64,000 nucleotides of DNA from Candidatus Saccharibacteria bacterium oral taxon 488 (GTDB lineage Bacteria; Patescibacteriota; Saccharimonadia; Saccharimonadales; Saccharimonadaceae): assembly GCA_013099015.1 (NCBI GenBank), contig CP039998.1:248001-312000 (forward strand), in the 5' to 3' direction. Below, one piece after another: positions 7,629-15,796 of this stretch. Every line of letters begins with the position of its first letter. The stretch's first letter is position 1. The position numbers were made by a program, and so were the translations under genes. Under the pieces are notes generated by a model. It had not been told where the DNA came from. It ran no database searches and saw only the letters and a list, made by a program, of their open reading frames with translations.

Positions 7629-8606
7629 ATGGAAGAAGTGAGGGAAACGACTGATATTTTTTTGTGGGCGAATCAAACTGATGCGAAAAAGAACGATTTA
7701 CAGATAGAGCTGTTCTTATTTAATAAAAATTACACGCCGCATTTTATGCCTTTGAAGGGTGATGTCGAGCAGCAGCTTCGGCCGCTATTTTTGTTTGATT
7801 ATATCAATCACGTTAATTTGGGGGCGGGTACTGGCCTCAGTGTGCGGGATTATGAGCTGAGCGAAGCGGAAGACAACGTGCTATTGAGAACCGACCTAGA
7901 GAAGGTTGGGCGAGCTGAAACGTTGATTCATTTGATTGAGCATGAGCGTGGCGACATCATGGAGTTTTCAGAGACCGAGCATGAGTTTAAGCGAATGAAA
8001 GGGCTGATCGCGCGGTTTACTGACCCGAATGATCCAGAAAAAATATTTTACACGGCTAAATTAATTCAGCAGGGACAGACGCTGAAAAGTGCACTGGCGT
8101 GGGAGTTTTCTGACGGCAAGTTTGGTGCGTTTAAGGCGGAAGTCGGTTTTAAGGTGCCAGATGATAACCAGGTGCTGATCATCGGTCAGGATATTTTTGC
8201 CTTCAATCCTTCGAAATTTGAGCGGATGTTTGGCTATGAGTACAAGAAGCAGGTGATTGCCGATAAGAAAGTGGCGGAAATTGAAAAGCAATATAAGCTG
8301 AGTTTTCCTGAAGGGCTGGACCTGAATGCACTGGTCAAGGAGCGCAAAAAGACCATCAATAAGTTGCAAAAATTGGAGATCGGCGAGGTCAAACAAGAGC
8401 AGGTGCTGGACTATGCTGATGAGATGCAGCTGGAGCTAATGAGCGATGATAACGGCGCGATTATCATTATGGACGGCAATGACCTCGACATGTTTGTGAA
8501 CTTGATCAATGAGGATTACATTGAGAGTAAAATTACTGGCAAGCGCTACGAGATTAAGTCAAAAAAACTGCTGGGCGAGCCAGAGGGCGAACCGCCGCGA
8601 GGTTAA
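7629..8606 (+). CDS. DUF4868 protein, KwaB-like
   Basis: A 325-residue protein resembling the DUF4868 family, which includes KwaB of the Kiwa anti-phage system. Features seen: a mixed alpha/beta N-terminal half, a VLIIGQDIFAFNPSKFERMFGY segment in the middle, a long lysine-rich helix (about residues 205-245) and a C-terminal stretch ending in a basic tail. Kiwa normally needs the membrane partner KwaA; no membrane protein of that kind lies next to it. A PIF1-type helicase follows 2 nt downstream and is probably co-transcribed. The start at 7629 is 7 nt after an extended -10 (TGCTATAAT). Similarity was judged by eye, so the family call is moderate. Confidence 0.55.
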   Translation: MEEVRETTDIFLWANQTDAKKNDLQIELFLFNKNYTPHFMPLKGDVEQQLRPLFLFDYINHVNLGAGTGLSVRDYELSEAEDNVLLRTDLEKVGRAETLIHLIEHERGDIMEFSETEHEFKRMKGLIARFTDPNDPEKIFYTAKLIQQGQTLKSALAWEFSDGKFGAFKAEVGFKVPDDNQVLIIGQDIFAFNPSKFERMFGYEYKKQVIADKKVAEIEKQYKLSFPEGLDLNALVKERKKTINKLQKLEIGEVKQEQVLDYADEMQLELMSDDNGAIIIMDGNDLDMFVNLINEDYIESKITGKRYEIKSKKLLGEPEGEPPRG

Positions 8607-8608
8607 GC

Positions 8609-10120
8609 ATGGATCAGGAATTAGCGCTGGCGATTTTAATGAGCGGTCGGTCGGCGCTGCTGACGGGTGCGGCTGGGACGGGCAAAACGCACCTGCTGAA
8701 TACTTTTATTGCACAGGCGCGTGACCAGGGTAAAAAGGTGTCGGTAACAGCGACGACGGGCTTGGCGGCGACGCATCTGGGCGGCAATACGATTCACAGT
8801 TGGAGTGGTATTGGCGTTAGCGATCACCTCCCGAACAACTTTTTTGATCGGCTGTCAAAAACGCGGCGTGAGGTGATTACCAAGACCGATGTACTGGTGA
8901 TTGACGAGATTTCCATGCTGCATGATTTTCGGCTGGATATGGTCGATCGGGTGCTGCGTGGTGTCCGGGAAAACGACCAGCCGTTTGGCGGCGTGCAGCT
9001 AGTGATGAGCGGTGATTTTTTCCAATTACCGCCGATTAATCGTCCGGGTGGGCAGGGCGGCGGCTTCGTGGTGTATTCGGAAGCATGGCAGGAGTTACAG
9101 CCGGCGGTGCTATATCTGGAGCGGCAGTATCGGCAGAGTGACGAGCAGCTGCTGGAGATTTTGACAGCGCTGAGAAATGACGATATTAGGCGGCATCATG
9201 CCGAGACGCTGCTGGCGCGGACGGAGGTCGAGCTGCCTGACGGTGATATCACCGAGCTACATACCGTCAATGTTGATGTTGACGCCATCAACAGCCAGAA
9301 GCTGGCGGAGCTGGCGGGCGAGGAGCGAGCGTATCAGCAGACAACGATGGGTTCAAAGGTGTATGTCGAGAGTCTGCAGCGGTCAGTGCTGGCGCCGAGC
9401 GAACTCGTGTTGAAATTGGGTGCGTTGGTGATGGCCGTGAAAAATTCGCCGCAGAAATTGTACGCCAATGGTAGCATCGGCACGGTGGTGGATTTTGAGC
9501 CGCTGACGGACTATCCGATAGTGGAGTTTCGTAGTGGACAGCAGGTAACCATGGTACCGGATGTGTGGGAGCTGCGTGACGGTGAGCGTAAGCGGGCGAG
9601 TATTTCCCAGGTGCCACTGCGCCTGGCGTGGGCTGTCACGGTGCATAAAAGCCAGGGCATGACACTGGACGCGGCAAAAATTGACCTGAGAAAGGCCTTT
9701 GTCGAAGGTATGGGCTACGTGGCGCTGAGTCGGGTGCGTGATCTTGATAATCTGTATCTCTATGGCATTAACCGCAAGGCGCTGGCGGTCTCGCCTGATG
9801 CACTGGCGATTGACGAGGTGTTGCAGCAGGCAAGTAGTGAAGCAGCCAAGCACTATCGTCCAATGCTGGAGGAAATGAAGCGAAAGCAGTCAGCGCCGAA
9901 AAAATCTGCCAAATCCGGCAGCTGGCAGCAAAAAATTACCAAAATGCGCGAAACCTATCCCAAAGCCTATATGCCGTGGGAAAAAGCCGACGACGACATC
10001 CTCAAGCAGGAGTTCTTGCAAGGTGCAACCATCCAGCAGCTTAGCCAAAAGCTCGGCCGCCACGAAGGCTCGATTAGGATGCGGCTGCAGAAACATTTTG
10101 GGGAGGATGTGGTGCAGTGA
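8609..10120 (+). CDS. PIF1-like superfamily 1 DNA helicase
   Basis: A 503-residue ATP-dependent 5'-3' helicase of the PIF1/RecD-like SF1B group. Motifs in order: Walker A GAAGTGKTH at about residues 20-28, motif Ia TATTGLAA, Walker B VLVIDEISML, motif III GDFFQLPP, a late WAVTVHKSQGMTLD and YVALSRVRD. After the helicase core (about residue 400) comes a basic linker and a C-terminal helix-turn-helix-like segment (ATIQQLSQKLGRHEGSIRMR). PIF1 enzymes resolve G-quadruplexes and stalled forks; linkage to the KwaB-like gene raises a possible defence role, which is inference. A GAGG sequence precedes the ATG. Confidence 0.92.
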   Translation: MDQELALAILMSGRSALLTGAAGTGKTHLLNTFIAQARDQGKKVSVTATTGLAATHLGGNTIHSWSGIGVSDHLPNNFFDRLSKTRREVITKTDVLVIDEISMLHDFRLDMVDRVLRGVRENDQPFGGVQLVMSGDFFQLPPINRPGGQGGGFVVYSEAWQELQPAVLYLERQYRQSDEQLLEILTALRNDDIRRHHAETLLARTEVELPDGDITELHTVNVDVDAINSQKLAELAGEERAYQQTTMGSKVYVESLQRSVLAPSELVLKLGALVMAVKNSPQKLYANGSIGTVVDFEPLTDYPIVEFRSGQQVTMVPDVWELRDGERKRASISQVPLRLAWAVTVHKSQGMTLDAAKIDLRKAFVEGMGYVALSRVRDLDNLYLYGINRKALAVSPDALAIDEVLQQASSEAAKHYRPMLEEMKRKQSAPKKSAKSGSWQQKITKMRETYPKAYMPWEKADDDILKQEFLQGATIQQLSQKLGRHEGSIRMRLQKHFGEDVVQ

Positions 10121-10165
10121 CGCTTGGCTGGCAGTTTGGCCAATAACTTGGTATAATATATTTTG

Positions 10166-11425
10166 ATGACAACGAAGCAATCTGAACGCATCGTGTTTCC
10201 GAAGAAGTTTTTATGGGGTGCAGCGACGTCGGCACATCAGGTCGAGGGTGGTCTGGTGAATCAGTGGACGACGTGGGAGCTTGAACATGCCAAGCGGCTG
10301 TCCGTGCAGGCACCGCATCAATTTGGTGATATTGACAGCTGGCCGCGCATCAAAAAAGAGGCGATCAGGCCTGACAACTACGTATCGGGGCGGGGCGTCG
10401 ATCATTACCATCGCTATGAGGAAGATTTCGCGATTCTCAAGAGCCTCAACATGAATGCCTTTCGATTCTGTATTGAATGGGCACGAATTGAGCCGCAAGA
10501 GGGCGCGTGGGATGCAGCGGCGATTGCTCACTATCGGACGTATCTGCGGACGTTGAAGAAAATGGGTATTACGCCGGTGGTGACGCTGTTTCACTTTACG
10601 CTGCCGGAATGGTTTATGGCCAAGGGCGGTTTTGAAAAGCGGCGCAATATCAAATATTTTGTGTATTATGTTGAAAAAGTCTTGAGCGAGCTGGGGCGCG
10701 ACATCGAGTGGATCGTGACGATTAACGAGCCGACCGTGTACGCTGGCGAGAGTTATCTCGAAGGGCATTGGCCGCCGAATAAAACTCGCAAGCGTGACTT
10801 ACTGCGCGTGTTATGCAACCTCGTTACGGCGCATAAAAAAGTGTACAAATTGACGCGTGCTCGCAAAAAGTGGAAAGTATCGATGGCGCATCATCTGATC
10901 TATTGTTATCCTGGCGATGACGCGATTCTCAGTCGTGCTAGTGCGCGGGTGGCACATTATTTCCTGAACACATGGGTGCTGCGTCGAGTGCGGCGGCACA
11001 GTGATTTCTTGGCGATCAATTATTACTTTGCCCGGCGGATTTATGGCTATCGGGCACATGACCCGTATCTGAAGGTCAGCGATCTCGGCTGGGATATGCA
11101 GCCGGATAAATTGCAGTATTTACTGGAGGACGTGGCCGAACGCTATCGACTGCCGATTATGATTACCGAGAATGGGCTGGCGGATGGCACTGATAGTCAG
11201 CGGCAGTGGTGGCTGACCGAGACGATCAAGGCGATGCACGAGGCGCTAAAGCGCGATATTAAGCTGATCGGTTATTTACACTGGAGCCTGCTTGATAATT
11301 TTGAATGGGACAAGGGATACTGGCCAAAGTTTGGTCTGGTGGCAGTCGATCGGCAGACCATGGCCCGGACCGTGCGGCCAAGCGCACGCTGGTTTGCGGC
11401 GGTGATCAAGAAGCTGCGAAAATAG
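10166..11425 (+). CDS. Glycoside hydrolase family 1 (beta-glucosidase-like)
   Basis: A 419-residue GH1 enzyme. Family signatures are complete: FLWGAATSAHQVEG at the N-terminus, the acid/base Glu in TINEPTVY, the nucleophile Glu in ITENGLAD, and the late WSLLDNFEW sugar-binding stretch. It should hydrolyse beta-linked glucosides or galactosides in the cytoplasm, since no signal peptide is present. It is slightly shorter than typical GH1 proteins. The ATG at 10166 lies 8 nt after TATAAT at 10152-10157. The gene is monocistronic and ends before a strong hairpin terminator. Confidence 0.93.
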   Translation: MTTKQSERIVFPKKFLWGAATSAHQVEGGLVNQWTTWELEHAKRLSVQAPHQFGDIDSWPRIKKEAIRPDNYVSGRGVDHYHRYEEDFAILKSLNMNAFRFCIEWARIEPQEGAWDAAAIAHYRTYLRTLKKMGITPVVTLFHFTLPEWFMAKGGFEKRRNIKYFVYYVEKVLSELGRDIEWIVTINEPTVYAGESYLEGHWPPNKTRKRDLLRVLCNLVTAHKKVYKLTRARKKWKVSMAHHLIYCYPGDDAILSRASARVAHYFLNTWVLRRVRRHSDFLAINYYFARRIYGYRAHDPYLKVSDLGWDMQPDKLQYLLEDVAERYRLPIMITENGLADGTDSQRQWWLTETIKAMHEALKRDIKLIGYLHWSLLDNFEWDKGYWPKFGLVAVDRQTMARTVRPSARWFAAVIKKLRK

Positions 11426-11510
11426 TGACCAGCTTCGCATAACCCTAGATTCGAATGTAAAGCGACATGCTAGAGAAAGTAGCGCTCCGCCGTTATACCA
11501 CACCACTAGA

Positions 11511-11539
11511 CTTTTCCACAGAATCGTGGAAAAGTTTTT
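11511..11539 (+). terminator. Intrinsic terminator after GH1 gene
   Basis: A perfect 9-bp inverted repeat (CTTTTCCAC / GTGGAAAAG) with a 6-nt loop, followed by TTTTT. It separates the GH1 gene from the mraZ promoter region. Confidence 0.85.
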
Positions 11540-11553
11540 ATTTGGTAGGGAAA

Positions 11554-11607
11554 TGGGTAGAAAGTGGGTAAAAAGGCTTGCATGTGGGTAGTTGTGGGTA
11601 GTATAGT
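11554..11607 (+). promoter_or_regulatory. mraZ promoter with MraZ boxes
   Basis: Four TGGGTA boxes stand at 11554, 11565, 11585 and 11595 (spacing 11, 20 and 10 bp, that is, one face of the helix), with a weaker TGGAGT at 11607. A promoter is embedded: TTGCAT at 11578-11583, 18 bp, TATAGT at 11602-11607. Known MraZ proteins bind TGGG-type direct repeats about 10 bp apart in front of their own operon, so autorepression of the division cluster is predicted. Confidence 0.8.
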
Positions 11608-11699
11608 GGAGTCAGTGGAACGAAAGTTGATGGAAATCACCAACCAAAACAAACATCCACTACGAAAAACCAACTAATCTACCACGGAGGAAGGGCGAC

Positions 11700-12068
11700 G
11701 TGCAGACAGATTACTTTGAGCGAAAGTTGGACGACAAGCGGCGCTTGACGATCCCGGCCGAGCTCAGGGCAGAGTTTGCATCCGGCGTCGTGTTGACTCG
11801 CGGGTTTGGCAACTATCTTCACTTGTATCCACAGCAAGTCTGGGATCGGGAAGTGGAGGGCGCGCTGACCGGAAGTATTCTGGATGAGCGCGTGGCCGAC
11901 CTGAACGTCAAGTTTCGCCGCGGTAAAACCGCCTCGGCGCTCGACCAGAAACAGGGGCGAGTGACGATTGAACAGCATCTACTCGACTATGCTGGTATTG
12001 ACCGGGAAGTCGTGGCGGTGCGGGCGGGCGCGTATTTTCGGCTGATGGCGGCTGAGAATGCGGATTGA
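11700..12068 (+). CDS. mraZ: Transcriptional regulator MraZ
   Basis: A 122-residue MraZ with two SpoVT-AbrB-like repeats. The first includes RRLTIPAELRAEF and the second VTIEQHLLDYAGI, each carrying the family's helix. MraZ oligomers bind TGGG repeats upstream of the division and cell-wall cluster. The start is GTG at 11700, set by GGAGG at 11686-11690 nine bases upstream. The roughly 90-nt leader is an exception to the leaderless habit of this genome. It is the first gene of the dcw cluster. Confidence 0.95.
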   Translation: MQTDYFERKLDDKRRLTIPAELRAEFASGVVLTRGFGNYLHLYPQQVWDREVEGALTGSILDERVADLNVKFRRGKTASALDQKQGRVTIEQHLLDYAGIDREVVAVRAGAYFRLMAAENAD

Positions 12069-12486
12069 TTAGCCGGGGTCAGTACTTTAACAATTTGGAA
12101 ACCTCTCGAGATCAACTATCTGGGTATTTGAAGATGGCAGGTGGCAATTTGCTCCACGATAAAAACGGCAACGTTCTTTCCTCAAAACACCTCCCAAAAA
12201 ACTCCACCTCACACATAAGTCTCTTTTGGAAACTATGGTTGTCACTGACAATCATCACATTTCCACTCTTAGACAACAAAAACAAACAAAACACAAATAC
12301 AAAACAGCCAGAATTAAATATCCAGTTAGGTGATCTCGAGCATTGCTATACGTTGTGGTGTCAGCCGCGGCGATTTGTCGAGATTTACTCCTCTTTACGC
12401 GCCAGGCGACTCAAGGTCGCTTGGGCTGCAATCGCTGTACGGAGATAAATCTCGAAAATCTTGCACCTGACTGCTACAATAAAGCA
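12069..12486. other. 418-bp spacer between mraZ and rsmH
   Basis: No convincing gene. One frame is open from a TTG at 12065 to 12448 (127 codons), but it lacks a ribosome-binding site, is rich in Asn, Lys and Thr with an A-rich low-complexity run near 12276-12306, and resembles no family I know. The spacer ends in an extended -10 box (TGCTACAAT, ending at 12480) 6 nt before rsmH, so rsmH can be expressed apart from mraZ. mraZ and rsmH are usually almost adjacent. Confidence 0.5.
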
Positions 12487-13407
12487 ATGATGAGTATTAA
12501 AGAACATCCACCACAGTCGGAGACGCTTCGAGTGAGCGAACCGATTCATGTTCCCGTGCTCCTGGAGGTGACCTTGGATAGGTTGCGGCCAGCCAGAGGC
12601 GAGAGGTATCTCGACCTGACGGCTGGCTACGGCGGCCACGCTAGGGAATTCTTACAGAGGACGGATAATTACTTGGGCGCAGTGCTGGTTGACCGCGATG
12701 ATAACGCGATTAACACGCTGGGCGATTTGGCTGAAAAAGGCGCCACGCTAATTCACAAGGATTTTGTGAGCGCAGCGCAGGATTTGGTCAAGCAGGGACG
12801 TACATTTGACGTGATTTTGGCTGATTTGGGGGTGTCGTCACCGCAGCTTGACAGAGCAGAGAGAGGTTTTTCGTTTCGGTTTGACGGGCCGCTGGATATG
12901 CGGATGGATAATCGGACGGAAACTACAGCAGCGGATATTGTCAATTCGTATTCGGTTGATAAGTTGACGCGGCTGATAACTCGTTACGGCGAGGAAAGTC
13001 CCGGGCGGGCTAGGCGGATTACGCAAGCAATCGCCAAAGCACGGCTGATTCGGGGAACGACCGAGCTGGCTGATCTGATCAAGCACACTGTCGGTCGTGG
13101 CGGGATGAAACATCATCCGGCGACTCGCACCTTTCAGGCACTGCGCATTGAAGTCAATCACGAACTTCGGCTGGTTGAAGAATTATTGCCGCTACTGCCA
13201 CGCCTCCTTAACCGGGGCGGGCGAGTCGGAATAATTAGTTTTCATAGCTTGGAGGATCGATTGGTCAAGCGATATTTCTGGGAGCAAGCGTCTGCTGGCT
13301 ACGAGGCCGAGCTGATAATCCCAGAGAAAAAACCGGTGTCTGGAACAGAAGATGCTCACAATCCGCGCAGTCGAAGCGCTCAGTTTCGCTACGCCGTGAA
13401 AAAATAA
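12487..13407 (+). CDS. rsmH: 16S rRNA m4C1402 methyltransferase RsmH
   Basis: A 306-residue SAM-dependent methyltransferase (MraW) that N4-methylates C1402 of 16S rRNA. The N-terminal HVPVLLEVTLDRL, the SAM loop DLTAGYGGHAREFL, the LADLGVSSPQLD block and the late ISFHSLEDRLVKRYF and NPRSRSAQFR motifs are all present, so it should be active. Two consecutive ATG codons open the gene 6 nt after TGCTACAAT, indicating a leaderless transcript independent of the mraZ promoter. Confidence 0.95.
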   Translation: MMSIKEHPPQSETLRVSEPIHVPVLLEVTLDRLRPARGERYLDLTAGYGGHAREFLQRTDNYLGAVLVDRDDNAINTLGDLAEKGATLIHKDFVSAAQDLVKQGRTFDVILADLGVSSPQLDRAERGFSFRFDGPLDMRMDNRTETTAADIVNSYSVDKLTRLITRYGEESPGRARRITQAIAKARLIRGTTELADLIKHTVGRGGMKHHPATRTFQALRIEVNHELRLVEELLPLLPRLLNRGGRVGIISFHSLEDRLVKRYFWEQASAGYEAELIIPEKKPVSGTEDAHNPRSRSAQFRYAVKK

Positions 13408-13429
13408 AACAAAAAAGGAGGGCGACACC

Positions 13430-13501
13430 ATGCCAATCCACATCAAAGTACAATTCCAGGACGCAGAAGTAGCTGAGACCGTTGCGGTACGCCGCGACTA
13501 A
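13430..13501 (+). CDS. Small 23-residue ORF with strong RBS
   Basis: An ATG at 13430 opens a 23-codon frame ending in TAA at 13499-13501. The peptide is MPIHIKVQFQD followed by AEVAETVAVRRD. It is preceded by a perfect AGGAGG at 13416-13421, which is rare in this region and argues for real translation. It lies 22 nt after rsmH and about 160 nt before ftsL. It could be a leader peptide or a small division-related protein. No homologue is recognised. Confidence 0.5.
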   Translation: MPIHIKVQFQDAEVAETVAVRRD

Positions 13502-13659
13502 GTAAGCTCGCTTGATAGTTTTCCCGGAAAAAGTATGCAAGCTCGGTGGCTCGCTCTTTCGCGATAAGGGCGGGCCGACCGGCTGTACTTCCCGTGTCGT
13601 TATGATGCGCCACCAAAAGCATTAAACCGTAACAAATTAAACACACACAGAAATTATTT

Positions 13660-14010
13660 ATGCACACACGCTCATCCACCACATTTACTCCGCGTCGTCC
13701 TGGGCCGCAGCTTCGCCGTAACCAGAACGCCACCCGTTTTCGATCACAGACCAAGCTCGGGCCAGTGGCACATACGGTGCTGGTGGCGCTGATGATTATG
13801 GTGCTGGGGCTGGTGTACTTGACGCAGGCGACCAAGACGACGGCCTATGGCTACGAGGCGGAGGGGCTGGACTCACAGCTGAATGAGCTGGCGACGAAAA
13901 AGTCAGAGCTAGAGGTGCAGAATGCACGGCTGACGGCGCTCGAAAAGGTCAAGCACAGCAACGTCGCCTCAGCGATGAAAACACCGACACAGACGAACTA
14001 CGCTCGCTAG
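13660..14010 (+). CDS. ftsL: FtsL-like division protein
   Basis: A 116-residue bitopic membrane protein with a basic, disordered N-terminus (residues 1-38), one transmembrane helix (about 40-56, VLVALMIMVLGLVYL) and an extracytoplasmic coiled coil (about 65-95, with LNELATKKSELEV). The size, topology and position between rsmH and ftsI are those of FtsL, which scaffolds FtsQ/FtsB and the FtsW-FtsI synthase. FtsL sequences diverge strongly, so the call rests on topology and synteny. Confidence 0.75.
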   Translation: MHTRSSTTFTPRRPGPQLRRNQNATRFRSQTKLGPVAHTVLVALMIMVLGLVYLTQATKTTAYGYEAEGLDSQLNELATKKSELEVQNARLTALEKVKHSNVASAMKTPTQTNYAR

Positions 14011-14045
14011 CCTAGGGGTAAAAGTGGTACAATAGGACAAGCGGT

Positions 14046-15794
14046 ATGAAACGTCACTTAACGCAATCTCGAACCGGCGTACTCGCTATCATTCTTTTGG
14101 GGATGATGGCGATTTTTGTGATGCGACTGTTTTATTTACAGATCATTAAACACAGCGAATACGTGTCGCTGGCTCAGGCCAGTCAGCAGCGGCACTTCGT
14201 CATTCCGGCCGAGCGGGGCAAGCTATATATGATGGATGGCGGCGCGCCCGCTCCCGTGGTGCTCAACCAGACGGTCTATACGGTTATCGCTGATCCGCAG
14301 ACGGTCAAGCAGGAGCAGCGCCAGCAGATTATCGCGGCGCTACAGGAAATTGCCGGTGGCGAGGTGGTGAGCGACGCAGCCAAGCGACTGGAGCGCACTA
14401 CCTCTCGCTACGAAGTGCTGGCGCGTAACATCACGCGCACCCAGGCCGAGAAGTTAAAGGCCAAGGATTTTGTCGGTATCTTGTATCAAAAGGGGTCGAT
14501 TCGCAACTATCCGGAGGGGCAACTGGCGGCGCAGGTGCTGGGCTTCGTCAATGCCGAGGGCAAGGGTCAGTACGGGGTTGAAGGGGCGCTGAATGATAGG
14601 CTGAAGGGTCGTGATGGCCTACTCAAAACAGTGGCGGACGTGCGTAATGTGCCGCTGACGCTGAGTAAAGACAATGTGCGTGTCGAGGCGAAGTCGGGCG
14701 AGAATGTGGCGTTGTCGATTGATCGCAATGTGCAGAGTCACGCCGAAGAAGCGCTCAAACGAGGGATCGACAAGGCCGGCGCGACCGAGGGCAGCGTGAT
14801 GGTAATGAATCCGAATAATGGGCAGGTGCTAGCGATGGCTAATTATCCGACGTATAATCCGGCCGAGTACGCCAAGCAAAAAGACGCAGCAGTGTTTAGT
14901 AACGCGACGACAATGCTGCCGTTTGAGCCGGGCTCCATTGTCAAGACGTTCAGTATGGCGACGGGGATTGATAAGGGTGTGGTGACGCCGCAGTCAACGT
15001 ACTCAAACACTGATTGTACTGAGGTGGGGGATCGGAAAATTTGTAATGCATTGAGGGGGCTTAGCGGCACGACGAGTATGCAGAGTGCGTTTAATAATTC
15101 GCTCAACGTCGGCATGATCACGATTGCGCGGCGGCTGGGCGATGGATCGACGATCACCCCGGGTGCGCGGCAGACGCTGTATGAGTATTATCACGACAAA
15201 TTTGGGTTCGGTGAGGCGACGGGGATTGAGCTAGCGGAGGCGCCGGGGCTACTCTATACGCCGAATCGGCCGGGGGCGGAGGTGAATTACGCGAATATTA
15301 CGTTTGGGCAGGGTATGAATGCGACGATGGTGCAGGCAGCCAGTGCGTTTTGTTCGGTGGTGAATGGCGGGCAGTATTTTCGACCGACGGTGGTAGCTGG
15401 AACGGTGGATGCGAATGGCGGTTTGAGGCCTTCGGCTGCTTCACTGCTGCGCAGGACTATTTCTGAGCAGTCATCAGCCACGATGCGCGGCATGCTGTCA
15501 ACAGCGCGGGCGGTTCTCAATCAGCGTATGCCCGATAAAGATAAGCCCGGCTATGATGTCGGCGGCAAGACCGGCACCTCAGAGACGCTGATCAATGGTA
15601 GCTATACCATGGACGAAACGGTAGCGACGTATATTGGCTATGGTGGCGCAAATCGCCCCGAGTATGTCATAATGGTACGCGTGGCGGCGCCTGGCAAGCG
15701 CAAGAACTTACAGGGTAACATTCACGCTGCACCAATTTTTACTGATGTCTCCAATTGGATGATTGATTATATGAAATTAGCACCGAAGGGATAG
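14046..15794 (+). CDS. ftsI: Division transpeptidase FtsI (class B PBP)
   Basis: A 582-residue penicillin-binding protein with an N-terminal membrane anchor (about residues 12-32), a pedestal domain and a C-terminal transpeptidase. The serine motif is SIVK near residue 298, the SxN motif is SLN in FNNSLNVG, and the KTG motif is GGKTGTSE near residue 507. It should crosslink septal peptidoglycan with FtsW as its glycosyltransferase partner. A TACAAT box 12 nt before the ATG suggests a secondary promoter with a very short leader. Confidence 0.93.
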   Translation: MKRHLTQSRTGVLAIILLGMMAIFVMRLFYLQIIKHSEYVSLAQASQQRHFVIPAERGKLYMMDGGAPAPVVLNQTVYTVIADPQTVKQEQRQQIIAALQEIAGGEVVSDAAKRLERTTSRYEVLARNITRTQAEKLKAKDFVGILYQKGSIRNYPEGQLAAQVLGFVNAEGKGQYGVEGALNDRLKGRDGLLKTVADVRNVPLTLSKDNVRVEAKSGENVALSIDRNVQSHAEEALKRGIDKAGATEGSVMVMNPNNGQVLAMANYPTYNPAEYAKQKDAAVFSNATTMLPFEPGSIVKTFSMATGIDKGVVTPQSTYSNTDCTEVGDRKICNALRGLSGTTSMQSAFNNSLNVGMITIARRLGDGSTITPGARQTLYEYYHDKFGFGEATGIELAEAPGLLYTPNRPGAEVNYANITFGQGMNATMVQAASAFCSVVNGGQYFRPTVVAGTVDANGGLRPSAASLLRRTISEQSSATMRGMLSTARAVLNQRMPDKDKPGYDVGGKTGTSETLINGSYTMDETVATYIGYGGANRPEYVIMVRVAAPGKRKNLQGNIHAAPIFTDVSNWMIDYMKLAPKG

Positions 15795-15796
15795 CC

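Noticed and set aside
7078..8606. Complete Kiwa system
   Set aside because: No membrane protein resembling KwaA lies next to the KwaB-like gene; the upstream frameshifted protein has no transmembrane segments.
11437..11505. tRNA-like stretch on the minus strand (GTCTAGTGG, TTCGAATCTAG and a 7-bp acceptor-like helix)
   Set aside because: The T arm does not pair around TTCGAAT, the total length is only about 62 nt and a D arm cannot be formed; not a plausible tRNA.
11551..11612. Direct repeats resembling a short CRISPR-like array
   Set aside because: The units are 6-7 bp TGGGTA boxes at helical spacing in front of mraZ; they are better explained as MraZ sites. No CRISPR array is present in the window.
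12065..12448. 127-codon frame between mraZ and rsmH
   Set aside because: TTG start without ribosome-binding site, low-complexity Asn/Lys/Thr composition and no recognisable family.
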